Below, piece after piece: positions 7,155-12,965 of a stretch of DNA of 12,965 nucleotides. The position numbers and the translations under genes are program-made. Each line of letters begins with the position of its first letter. The stretch's first letter is position 1. A model generated the notes under the pieces. That model made no database searches, was not told where the DNA came from, and was given only the letters and a program-made list of their open reading frames with translations. Source of the DNA: JAXFQS01 sp051892815 (GTDB lineage Bacteria > Verrucomicrobiota > Kiritimatiellia > RFP12 > DVOR01); NCBI GenBank assembly GCA_051892815.1, contig JBJFGP010000153.1:1-12965 (forward strand), given 5' to 3'.

Positions 7155-7673
7155 TCAGACTTTCTTGATGATGGTACGCAGGATGCTCCCCTCGTCAACC
7201 GCACCATGGAGAATCAACCAGCAGACTGTCCCGACGCAAATCCCGGCTAGGAGCACGCCCAGGGCATTGGCAATGCAGAACTTGCGCGGGCGCATACCCA
7301 GCAGGTAGGCTCCTACGGCTCCGCTCCAGGCGCCGGTACCAGGCAACGGAACTCCGATAAAGAGCGCCAGCCCGAGTTCCCCATACTTCTCCACATAGGG
7401 TCGGAGCTTATCTTGACGGGCCGTCAAGCGGGGCCAAACGGACCGGTCGAACCATTTCCACCGGCGCAATAGGTTCGTTGCCGGGGCGAGCAATCCATAG
7501 ACCGCCATACCCAACATGATGTTCGCCACCAGGCAGACAACCAGCACACCCGCGAAGCCCAGACGTTCGATGCAGGGGGAGAAGATTCCGAATGGGATAG
7601 AGGCGCGCAGTTCGAGACCCGGTATGCAGGTCAGTACGCTCAGAAGGACGATGCTCTGGAGAATGGATTTCAT
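7155..7673 (-). CDS. Small multidrug-export family membrane protein (COG2426-like)
   Basis: This 172-residue integral membrane protein has the family signatures GLELRASIPFGI near the N-terminus and GVPLPGTGAWSGA (~110-122) in the middle. About four hydrophobic segments are visible: ~5-20 (possibly with 22-35), 38-62, ~100-130 and ~135-158, with a basic cytoplasmic-looking stretch (NLLRRWKWFDRS...RLTARQDK) between the second and third. The Sm_multidrug_ex family is named from limited data and its true substrate is uncertain. The gene leads a two-gene minus-strand operon with the PP-loop enzyme. No Shine-Dalgarno sequence precedes ATG 7673; the upstream bases are C-rich. The start is supported by the family-typical position of the GLELRASIP motif. 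Confidence 0.82.
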   Translation of the reverse strand: MKSILQSIVLLSVLTCIPGLELRASIPFGIFSPCIERLGFAGVLVVCLVANIMLGMAVYGLLAPATNLLRRWKWFDRSVWPRLTARQDKLRPYVEKYGELGLALFIGVPLPGTGAWSGAVGAYLLGMRPRKFCIANALGVLLAGICVGTVCWLILHGAVDEGSILRTIIKKV

Positions 7674-7723
7674 GCGGCGAAGGGAGGGAACTTTCCGTTA
7701 TGGTTTGTGTCGCAAGAGGAGAT

Positions 7724-7752
7724 AGTTTACAATAGTTGGCAGGAAACGGCAA
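7724..7752 (-). promoter_or_regulatory. Predicted promoter of the minus-strand operon
   Basis: Reading the minus strand, TTGCCG (7752-7747) and TAAACT (7729-7724) are 17 nt apart. Transcription would start near 7718 and give a leader of about 45 nt. It is back-to-back with the tRNA promoter, whose -35 box begins 7 nt away. Confidence 0.4.
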
Positions 7753-7758
7753 TAAGAT

Positions 7759-7787
7759 TTGACACGACCTCAAGAGTTTGATATAGT
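7759..7787 (+). promoter_or_regulatory. Consensus sigma70 promoter of tRNA-Val
   Basis: A perfect -35 box TTGACA (7759-7764) and TATAGT (7782-7787) are separated by 17 nt. The tRNA begins about 15 nt after the expected start site, leaving a short 5' leader for processing. Confidence 0.75.
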
Positions 7788-7808
7788 ACACCCCGTTCAC
7801 GACACAAC

Positions 7809-7885
7809 GGGGGATTAGCTCAGTTGGTTAGAGCACTTGCTTGACATGCAAGGGGTCGGTGGTTCGAGTCCACTATCTCCCACCA
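7809..7885 (+). tRNA. tRNA-Val (anticodon GAC), CCA encoded
   Basis: The 77-nt cloverleaf folds completely. The acceptor stem pairs 7809-7815 with 7875-7881 (one G-U). The D stem is GCTC/GAGC with loop AGTTGGTTA. The anticodon stem CTTGC/GCAAG encloses the loop TTGACAT, giving anticodon GAC, which reads valine GUC/GUU. The T arm has GGTGG, loop TTCGAGT and CCACT. Discriminator A and CCA are encoded at 7882-7885. It has its own promoter and terminator and appears to be a single-gene unit. Confidence 0.97.
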
Positions 7886-7903
7886 GTTGTCGCCGCAGTG
7901 AAG

Positions 7904-7937
7904 AACGCCTCGCAATTTTGCGGGGCGTTTTTGTTTT
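7904..7937 (+). terminator. Rho-independent terminator of tRNA-Val
   Basis: AACGCCTCGCA pairs with TGCGGGGCGTT (11 bp, one G-U) around a very short AT loop and is followed by TTTTTGTTTT. It begins about 18 nt after the tRNA 3' end. Confidence 0.85.
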
Positions 7938-8130
7938 ACCGGCGGGTGTGGTTGATTTGCTGGAATGGGGGTGTGTCTAGTTTGTACAAGGTAAATAAGG
8001 GCTGGTTGGATGGGGAGAATAGCGTGGCGCCGGATGAGACTGGTGGTGGGCGCAAGGGAATGGTCGGGGCGGAAACGGGGCGGATTGTAGCAAGGCAGGT
8101 GTTGGAGCGTAAGGTATGAACCTGTTGGAG

Positions 8131-8196
8131 GGAAAGGTTGCAACCAAGGGATTGGATTGTTGTATATTATTCTCCATATTAGGTTGCAACCTTTCC
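8131..8196. repeat. Inverted repeat GGAAAGGTTGCAACC / GGTTGCAACCTTTCC
   Basis: Perfect 15-bp arms at 8131-8145 and 8182-8196 are separated by 36 nt. Each arm contains the self-complementary 10-mer GGTTGCAACC, so each is a potential dimeric-regulator site on its own. The right arm plus flank (GGTTGCAACCTTTCCTGTT) matches the element at 2685-2702 apart from one C and the outer flank. The right arm sits just upstream of a TATAAT at 8210. Confidence 0.75.
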
Positions 8197-8209
8197 TGTT
8201 GAATACCGT

Positions 8210-8215
8210 TATAAT
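8210..8215 (+). promoter_or_regulatory. Perfect -10 box TATAAT, possible upstream glmS promoter
   Basis: TATAAT is present but no good -35 lies 16-18 nt upstream; the palindromic TTGCAACC arm occupies that region (TTGCAA to TATAAT spacing is 20 nt). An activator-dependent or weak second promoter is possible. Confidence 0.3.
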
Positions 8216-8264
8216 CAATATTAGTGGCAATTTTGTCATTTTTCAGGCTCTTTGAACTCTTGTA

Positions 8265-8293
8265 TTGATTCGGCAATCTGGTTTTGATAGAAT
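8265..8293 (+). promoter_or_regulatory. Predicted sigma70 promoter of glmS
   Basis: TTGATT (8265-8270) and TAGAAT (8288-8293) are separated by 17 nt. Transcription would start near 8300, immediately before a structured leader. Confidence 0.6.
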
Positions 8294-8301
8294 GTGCGCC
8301 G

Positions 8302-8341
8302 TTCCGCAAAACCGGAGTGGTTCCGGTGGGCGGATGCGGAA
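8302..8341 (+). promoter_or_regulatory. Structured glmS leader: nested hairpin ending at the ribosome binding site
   Basis: Outer arms TTCCGC (8302-8307) and GCGGAA (8336-8341) pair perfectly, and inside them ACCGGA (8311-8316) and TCCGGT (8322-8327) pair perfectly around GTGGT. The 3' outer arm shares two bases with the Shine-Dalgarno AAGGAG (8340-8345). The fold could influence glmS mRNA stability or ribosome access. It is too small for a glmS ribozyme. Confidence 0.4.
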
Positions 8342-8356
8342 GGAGCGGATAGGCGG

Positions 8357-10201
8357 ATGTGTGGAATTGTCGGATTTTCGGGACGGAATGTGGCGGCTTG
8401 CGGACCGCTTCTGAATGGTTTGAGGCGGTTGGAGTATCGCGGGTATGATTCGGCTGGAATGGCGTTGCTAGGTGCCTCAGGTCTGAAGGTGTACAAGCGT
8501 GTGGGGCGGGTTTCGGAGTTGGAACGGTTGGTTGGCGAGGAGTTGCCGGCTTCGGACAGGGTGGGCTTTTCGCTGGGGATTGCGCACACAAGGTGGGCGA
8601 CGCATGGCGCGGCGACGGAGGTGAATGCGCATCCGCACGTGGCGGATGGGGGGCGGTTGGCGGTAGTGCACAATGGGATTGTGGAGAATTATGCGTCGCT
8701 GCGGGAGCGTTTGGAGGGAAAGGGGGTTCGCTTTGTCTCGCAGACGGATACGGAGGCGCTGGGGCATTTGATTGCCTTGTTCGATGAGGGAAACCTGCTT
8801 GATGCGGTGACGCGGGCGTTGCGGCTGGTAGTCGGAACCTATGGTTTGGCGGTTATTTCGGCCCGACATCCTGGCGAGATGATTGTGGCCAGAAAGGGTT
8901 CGCCGCTGGCGATTGGTACGGGCGAATCGGGAACGGTGGTGGCCAGCGATGTCGCCGCGATTGTGCCTTATACGCGGCAGGTGGTCTATTTGCAGGACGG
9001 CGATGTAGCCAGAGTGACGGCGGATGGGGCGGAAATCTTTACGCTAGAGAGTTTGCCGGTCGCGAGGCGGGCAGAGCGCATCGAGTGGGCGGCGGAGGCA
9101 ACTTCCTTGGGGGGCTTCGGACACTATATGCTCAAGGAGATTTTCGAGCAGCCAGACACCATCCGAAATGCCATTCGCGGACGACTGGACAAGACGGAGG
9201 GTACGGCTATTCTTGCGGGACTTGGGCTCTCGCTAAGGGATTTGGCTTCGATTCGGCGGGCGGTAATCATCGGGTGCGGCACTTCGCTTCATGCCGGGAT
9301 GGTGGGTAAGTACCTCTTTGAACGGTTGGCGGATTTGCCGACGAGTGCGGAGCAGGCAGCGGAATTCCGCTATTGCAACCCGATAATCGGTCCCGAAGCT
9401 TGGGCGATTGCGCTGTCGCAGTCGGGCGAGACTGCGGACACTTTGGCGGCGACAAGGGAGTCGATTGGTAAGGGGGCGTTGGTCTCGGCGGTATGCAATG
9501 TGGTCGGCTCGACCTTGGCGAGGGAGGTTGGAAAAGGGGTCTATCTGCACGCCGGACCGGAAGTATCCGTCGCGTCCACAAAGGCGTTTACGGCGCAGGT
9601 GTGCGTGCTGTTGATGATGGCCCTGAAGGTGGGCCGCACCCGGCGGCTGTCGCGGGAAGAAGGACTTGGGCTTTGTCGGGAGATTGAGGCGTTGCCGTTG
9701 CGCATCTCTGAGGTCTTGCGAGAGAATGAACGGATTGCGTCGGTTGCCGAGCAGTATGCAACAGCCAACGATTTCTTCTTCCTCGGTCGCGGGCTTCTCT
9801 ACCCGACGGCGCTAGAAGGGGCTTTGAAACTGAAAGAGATATCGTATATCCACGCGGAAGGGTATCAGGCGGCCGAACTCAAGCACGGGCCGATTGCCCT
9901 TTTGGGGGCACAAACGCCGGTTGTGGTGTTGCTCAATGATGTACCGGGAAAGGAGAAGACGATGGGCAATGCTCAGGAATGTCGTGCCCGGAAGGCGCCC
10001 GTGATTGGGGTTGTGAGCAAAGGGGACAGGGCCCCTCTGGGTGTTTGCGATGCGGTCATTGAGGTGCCCCAAACGGCGGAGGTGTGCGCACCAATCGTCA
10101 CGGCGGTTGCTTTGCAGCTGCTGGCATACCATATTGCCCGGGCTCGGGGTTGCGAGATTGACCATCCGAGGAACTTGGCTAAGTCGGTGACGGTTGAATA
10201 G
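8357..10201 (+). CDS. glmS: Glutamine--fructose-6-phosphate aminotransferase (isomerizing)
   Basis: GlmS converts fructose-6-phosphate and glutamine to glucosamine-6-phosphate, the first step to UDP-GlcNAc for peptidoglycan and other glycans, in the cytoplasm. The start ATG 8357 is fixed by the N-terminal nucleophile: the mature protein must begin CGIVGFSG with Cys2. AAGGAG lies 11 nt upstream. The 614-residue length matches the family (~610). The glutaminase domain (~1-215) has the HTRWATHG, HNGIVENY and TDTE motifs. Two SIS sugar-phosphate isomerase domains follow: GCGTS and SQSGETADT in the first, ELKHGPIAL in the second. The C-terminus PRNLAKSVTVE is the classic GlmS tail that channels ammonia. 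A DUF4954 gene follows after 13 nt. Third positions are G/T-rich, unlike the C-rich carboxyltransferase gene on the same strand. Confidence 0.98.
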   Translation: MCGIVGFSGRNVAACGPLLNGLRRLEYRGYDSAGMALLGASGLKVYKRVGRVSELERLVGEELPASDRVGFSLGIAHTRWATHGAATEVNAHPHVADGGRLAVVHNGIVENYASLRERLEGKGVRFVSQTDTEALGHLIALFDEGNLLDAVTRALRLVVGTYGLAVISARHPGEMIVARKGSPLAIGTGESGTVVASDVAAIVPYTRQVVYLQDGDVARVTADGAEIFTLESLPVARRAERIEWAAEATSLGGFGHYMLKEIFEQPDTIRNAIRGRLDKTEGTAILAGLGLSLRDLASIRRAVIIGCGTSLHAGMVGKYLFERLADLPTSAEQAAEFRYCNPIIGPEAWAIALSQSGETADTLAATRESIGKGALVSAVCNVVGSTLAREVGKGVYLHAGPEVSVASTKAFTAQVCVLLMMALKVGRTRRLSREEGLGLCREIEALPLRISEVLRENERIASVAEQYATANDFFFLGRGLLYPTALEGALKLKEISYIHAEGYQAAELKHGPIALLGAQTPVVVLLNDVPGKEKTMGNAQECRARKAPVIGVVSKGDRAPLGVCDAVIEVPQTAEVCAPIVTAVALQLLAYHIARARGCEIDHPRNLAKSVTVE

Positions 10202-10214
10202 AGGAGTTTTGGTG

Positions 10215-12170
10215 ATGGAACGGGATAGGATTGTCGCGGAACTGAAGGCGGCCGGGTGTACGGCGGAGAATTGGGATTGGGTGGCGTTCTCGCCCGACTT
10301 TGTGCCGGGAACGGTGGTTGAGACGCATTTCTCCGGTCGGTGCCGATTGGGGGCGTTCCGGGATTGGTTTGACCTGCCGGGGGGCGTGCGCAAGCCGTCG
10401 GGGGTTTATCGGGCAACGCTGCACAATGTGTCAGTCGGGGACGATGCCCGTATCGCGGATGTGCGGGGGTATGTGGCGAATTATGAGGTGGGCGAGGGGG
10501 CTTTCATTGGGAATGTAGATCGGATTTATGTGGAGGGGGAGAGTACTTTCGGCAATGGGGTGGAGGTGTCTGTCTTGTGCGAGACGGGTGGACGGGAAGT
10601 GACGATGCACGATGGTTTGTCGGCGCAGGAGGCCTACTTTGCGGCGATGTACCGGCATCGTCCGATATTGACGGATCGGCTGAAGCGTTTTGCGGCGGCG
10701 CGGGCGTTGGAGCGGCGTTCTGGGATTGGGCGGATTGGGGCTCGGGCGCGGATTGTGGATGCGGGGGTGATTCGGAATGTTTTTGTCGGTCCCGGGGCTG
10801 TGGTGGAGGGGGCGGCGCGGCTATCGGAGGGGTCTCTGATGAGCCGCGAAGGCTCGCCTGTGGTTGTCGGGCGCGGGGTGATTGCGGACGGATTTATCTT
10901 CCAGGATGGTGCCAAGGTGGAGGATGCGGTGCGGATTGCCCGTTGCTATGTGGGGCAAGCGTGCCGGCTGGGGAGGGGCTATGCGGCGACGGATTCTCTC
11001 TTCTTCTGCAACTGCCAGGGGGAGAATGGGGAGGCGTGCGCGGTGTTTGCAGGTCCGTTTACGGTGACGCACCACAAGTCGACGCTGTTGATTGCGGGGC
11101 TGTTCAGTTTTATGAATGCGGGTTCGGGGTCGAACCAGTCGAACCATATGTATAAACTCGGGCCTATCCACCAGGGGGCGCTTGAGCGCGGGGCGAAGAC
11201 GGCGTCGGATTCCTATATTCTCTGGCCTGCTCGGATTGGGGCGTTTTCGCTGGTCATGGGGCGGCATGCGACGAATCCGGACACGAGCGCGCTTCCTTTC
11301 TCCTATCTCATCGAGTCTCGGGGCGTGACCTATCTGGCGCCTGGGGTAAATCTCAAGAGCGTGGGTACGATTCGGGATGCGCAGAAGTGGCCGAGGCGCG
11401 ATTTGCGCGCGGAGCAGGGACGGCTCGATCAGGTGAACTTCAATCTGCTCTCGCCGTATACGATTGGGCGGATGTGTCGCGGGCTTCGGGTGCTTGAGGA
11501 GTTGAAGTCGCTCTCGGGGGCTACCAGCGATACCTACGCCTACCAGAGTGCCCGCATTACCTCGTCGGCGCTGGAAAAGGGGATTGGCTATTACCGCTTG
11601 GCGATTGAGAAGTTTCTTGGCAACTCGCTCATTTCGAGGTTGGAGTCGCTACCTCCGGAGCGTTGGCTGTCGGGGCTGGCGCCGGAGGATGGGACGGGGC
11701 GCGGCGAGTGGGTAGACATCGCCGGACTGCTTGCGCCCAAGGCGTCGGTTGGGGCGTTGATCGATGCCATCGAGGGCAGTGAGATTGGCTCGTGCGCCGA
11801 GTTGGCAACGCGCTTTGCCGAACTCCACTCGCGCTACTACGAACTTGAGTGGTCGTGGGCGTGGCCTTTGCTTCTGGAGTGGTTTGGGCTGGTACCGGGC
11901 CGGATTGCGCGGGCAGACCTGCGGCGCGTTGTGGAGCGTTGGATGCAGAGCGTTCTGACTCTCGACCGCCTGCTCTACGAGGACGCCAAGAAGGAGTTTT
12001 CACTTTCGGCCAAGACCGGGTTTGGCTTCGACGGCATGGGCTCGACGACGGAAGCCGACTTTGCCGGCGTAAGAGGAGCGTTTGAGACCAACCCGTTTGT
12101 CTGCGAGATTACCGCCCACATAGCGCGCAAGGAGGCTCTCGGGCGGCGCTGGCTTGAATGCCTTCATTGA
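10215..12170 (+). CDS. DUF4954 family protein (left-handed beta-helix, acyl/nucleotidyltransferase-like)
   Basis: This 651-residue protein is a full-length DUF4954 member. The N-terminal half has hexapeptide-like repeats typical of left-handed beta-helix folds (LHNVSVGDDARIAD, ANYEVGEGAFIGNV, VFVGPGAVVEGA), as in GlmU- or LpxA-type proteins. The central block is strikingly conserved in the family: NCQGENGEACAVFAGPF, THHKSTLLIAGLFSFMN, AGSGSNQSNHMYKLGPIH and SYILWPARIGAFSLVMGRH (~265-370), followed by GTIRDAQKWPRRD. The C-terminal ~220 residues are helical. Function is uncharacterised to my knowledge; a sugar-phosphate or nucleotide-sugar role is inferred from the fold and from glmS directly upstream. 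ATG 10215 was chosen over upstream TTG 10194 and GTG 10212 because GAGGAG (10201-10206) sits 8 nt before it. It is almost certainly co-transcribed with glmS. Confidence 0.9.
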   Translation: MERDRIVAELKAAGCTAENWDWVAFSPDFVPGTVVETHFSGRCRLGAFRDWFDLPGGVRKPSGVYRATLHNVSVGDDARIADVRGYVANYEVGEGAFIGNVDRIYVEGESTFGNGVEVSVLCETGGREVTMHDGLSAQEAYFAAMYRHRPILTDRLKRFAAARALERRSGIGRIGARARIVDAGVIRNVFVGPGAVVEGAARLSEGSLMSREGSPVVVGRGVIADGFIFQDGAKVEDAVRIARCYVGQACRLGRGYAATDSLFFCNCQGENGEACAVFAGPFTVTHHKSTLLIAGLFSFMNAGSGSNQSNHMYKLGPIHQGALERGAKTASDSYILWPARIGAFSLVMGRHATNPDTSALPFSYLIESRGVTYLAPGVNLKSVGTIRDAQKWPRRDLRAEQGRLDQVNFNLLSPYTIGRMCRGLRVLEELKSLSGATSDTYAYQSARITSSALEKGIGYYRLAIEKFLGNSLISRLESLPPERWLSGLAPEDGTGRGEWVDIAGLLAPKASVGALIDAIEGSEIGSCAELATRFAELHSRYYELEWSWAWPLLLEWFGLVPGRIARADLRRVVERWMQSVLTLDRLLYEDAKKEFSLSAKTGFGFDGMGSTTEADFAGVRGAFETNPFVCEITAHIARKEALGRRWLECLH

Positions 12171-12363
12171 GCCGCCGAGAATCGCGGTCACCAATCCACC
12201 GCGTTCCTACCTATCTGTAGGGAGTGCGACTGCCTACCTTGGGGAGGAACAGGTGCCTATCAACCAGAGCGGCTGGTACGCACGAATGAGCCTAGGGCGC
12301 GGCTAGCCGTTGCGGAATTGGGAGGCTTTGAGAAAGGGCGATCCGTGCGGCAAAACGCCGCGT
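12171..12363. other. Convergent intergenic spacer
   Basis: No gene is supported between the converging DUF4954 and carboxypeptidase stops. It contains a hairpin CGCGGT/ACCGCG (12183-12188, 12198-12203), a GTTCCT/AGGAAC pair (12203-12208, 12245-12250) and a GCGGC/GCCGC hairpin (12347-12361) that could end minus-strand transcription. None has a proper U-tract. Several short blocks are shared with the spacers at 5711-6165 and 2635-2876. Confidence 0.5.
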
Positions 12364-12965
12364 TTAGCGCCGCAGGTTTCGAGTCGGCGACTGCGAAGTC
12401 GGGGCTGCCGGATTTGGGGTGGGCGCGGCTGCCGTGTGGTCAAGTTCCGCGGCCCGCGAATAGCCCCAGTCGAGCAACTTGCGGGCAAACGGATCGCGCC
12501 CCGTCTTGAGGTCCTTCGCCGACGGAAAGCCCATGACACACGCCATCAGTCGACGGCCATTTCGCAGACAACTGACAGTTAGGCAAAAACCCGATTGCGC
12601 GTTGTATCCAGTCTTGATGCCGTCCACCCCCGGATAACGCGGACGCACCAGCTTATTGTGGTTGGCAAGCTCAATCGTCTTGCCGCTGGTGGGATAGGTG
12701 AAGTGGTCCATGGGCGTGCCGAACCACTCCATCAGTTTGGGGTATTCGAGCAGACGCTCGCCCAGCAATACCATCTCCTCAGGCGTGGAAACCGAGTTCT
12801 CCCCAGAGGCGGAATCGGTCAGACCGTGGGCATTGACAAAGCGCGTTCCGCTGAAACCCAACTCCTTCGCACGTTCATTCATCCGGGCCACAAAGGAAGC
12901 CACATCACCCCCTCCGAAATACTCCGAAATCAGATAGGCCGCATCGTTGGCCGACTTGATGGCGA
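12364..12965 (-). CDS. D-alanyl-D-alanine carboxypeptidase (S11 family), C-terminal part (5' end outside window)
   Basis: About 200 codons of a low-molecular-weight penicillin-binding protein that trims D-Ala from peptidoglycan stem peptides in the periplasm. The frame is open to the right edge. The SxN motif is visible as KSANDAAYL and the KTG motif as DGIKTGYNAQSG; the catalytic SxxK and signal peptide lie beyond the window. Other family blocks are FVNAHGL, STPEEMVLLGERLL and NHNKLVRPRYPGVDGIKTG. After the transpeptidase-type domain (ending ~FARKLLDWGYSRA) there is only a ~30-residue Ala/Pro/Thr-rich tail, so the usual C-terminal beta-domain and amphipathic membrane anchor of DacA/DacC-type enzymes are absent. 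The GTG at 12903 is internal (valine), not a start. Confidence 0.92.
   Translation of the reverse strand, partial: AIKSANDAAYLISEYFGGGDVASFVARMNERAKELGFSGTRFVNAHGLTDSASGENSVSTPEEMVLLGERLLEYPKLMEWFGTPMDHFTYPTSGKTIELANHNKLVRPRYPGVDGIKTGYNAQSGFCLTVSCLRNGRRLMACVMGFPSAKDLKTGRDPFARKLLDWGYSRAAELDHTAAAPTPNPAAPTSQSPTRNLRR

Larger units (their letters stand above)
7938..8264. other. Non-coding region upstream of glmS
   Basis: No gene is supported here. The left part is G-rich and unremarkable. The right part (from about 8130) becomes AT-rich and carries the TTGCAACC inverted repeat and a perfect TATAAT at 8210-8215. A minus-strand open frame through the tRNA is the familiar tRNA-antisense artefact. 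Confidence 0.6.

Noticed and set aside
7820..8239. Minus-strand frame containing IVDSNHRPLACQASALTN
   Set aside because: This peptide is the well-known false translation of the reverse strand of a tRNA gene; the rest of the frame has no recognisable features.
8300..8356. glmS ribozyme in the glmS leader
   Set aside because: The leader is only about 57 nt and forms simple nested hairpins; the ribozyme core is much longer with several pseudoknots.
8294..8356. Upstream extension of glmS to GTG 8294
   Set aside because: GlmS needs Cys directly after the initiator Met; only ATG 8357 provides it, and 8294 overlaps the predicted promoter's downstream edge.

Overview
The window is a GC-rich, mostly plus-strand stretch of bacterial chromosome. 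I see no phage, transposon or CRISPR. The protein mix suggests the PVC superphylum (Lentisphaerota/Kiritimatiellota-like) or a neighbouring group: a DUF4832 protein, a full-length DUF4954 protein next to glmS, a COG4279-type SWIM-finger protein and an MnmA-like PP-loop enzyme with an NFACT-R-like tail. This is inference from family distribution as I know it; no rRNA or other decisive marker is present.

Layout. (1) 2-2634: two overlapping plus-strand genes, the C-terminal part of a DUF4832 protein and a large unassigned protein that looks like a glycoside hydrolase with a glutaminase-like Rossmann domain. They are probably translationally coupled and probably act on glycans. (2) 2635-2876: a spacer with an inverted repeat, further TTGCAA motifs and a good sigma70 promoter. 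(3) 2877-5710: a biotin-dependent carboxyltransferase (PycB/OadA type, ending in a BCCP-like domain) followed closely by a SWIM zinc-finger protein. (4) 5711-6165: a gene-free convergent spacer rich in inverted repeats. (5) 7673-6166, minus strand: a small membrane protein (Sm_multidrug_ex family) and the PP-loop tRNA-thiolation-like enzyme, 2 nt apart, with a divergent promoter beside that of the tRNA. (6) 7809-7885: tRNA-Val(GAC) with encoded CCA, a consensus promoter and a strong intrinsic terminator. (7) 7938-8356: a long glmS upstream region with a second TTGCAACC inverted repeat, promoter elements and a structured leader ending at the ribosome binding site. (8) 8357-12170: glmS and a DUF4954 gene 13 nt downstream, with its own good ribosome binding site. 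(9) 12171-12363: a second convergent spacer. (10) 12965-12364, minus strand: the C-terminal part of a D-Ala-D-Ala carboxypeptidase.

Functionally, glmS (glucosamine-6-phosphate supply), the DUF4954 beta-helix protein and the DD-carboxypeptidase are compatible with an amino-sugar and cell-wall theme. The biotin enzyme is central carbon metabolism and the PP-loop enzyme plus tRNA-Val are translation-related.

I did not find a clear new multi-gene system. The points most worth a second look are the paired TTGCAACC palindromes in front of pycB and glmS, the glmS leader hairpin, the glmS-DUF4954 pairing, the unassigned GH-like protein, and short sequence blocks shared by several non-coding spacers.
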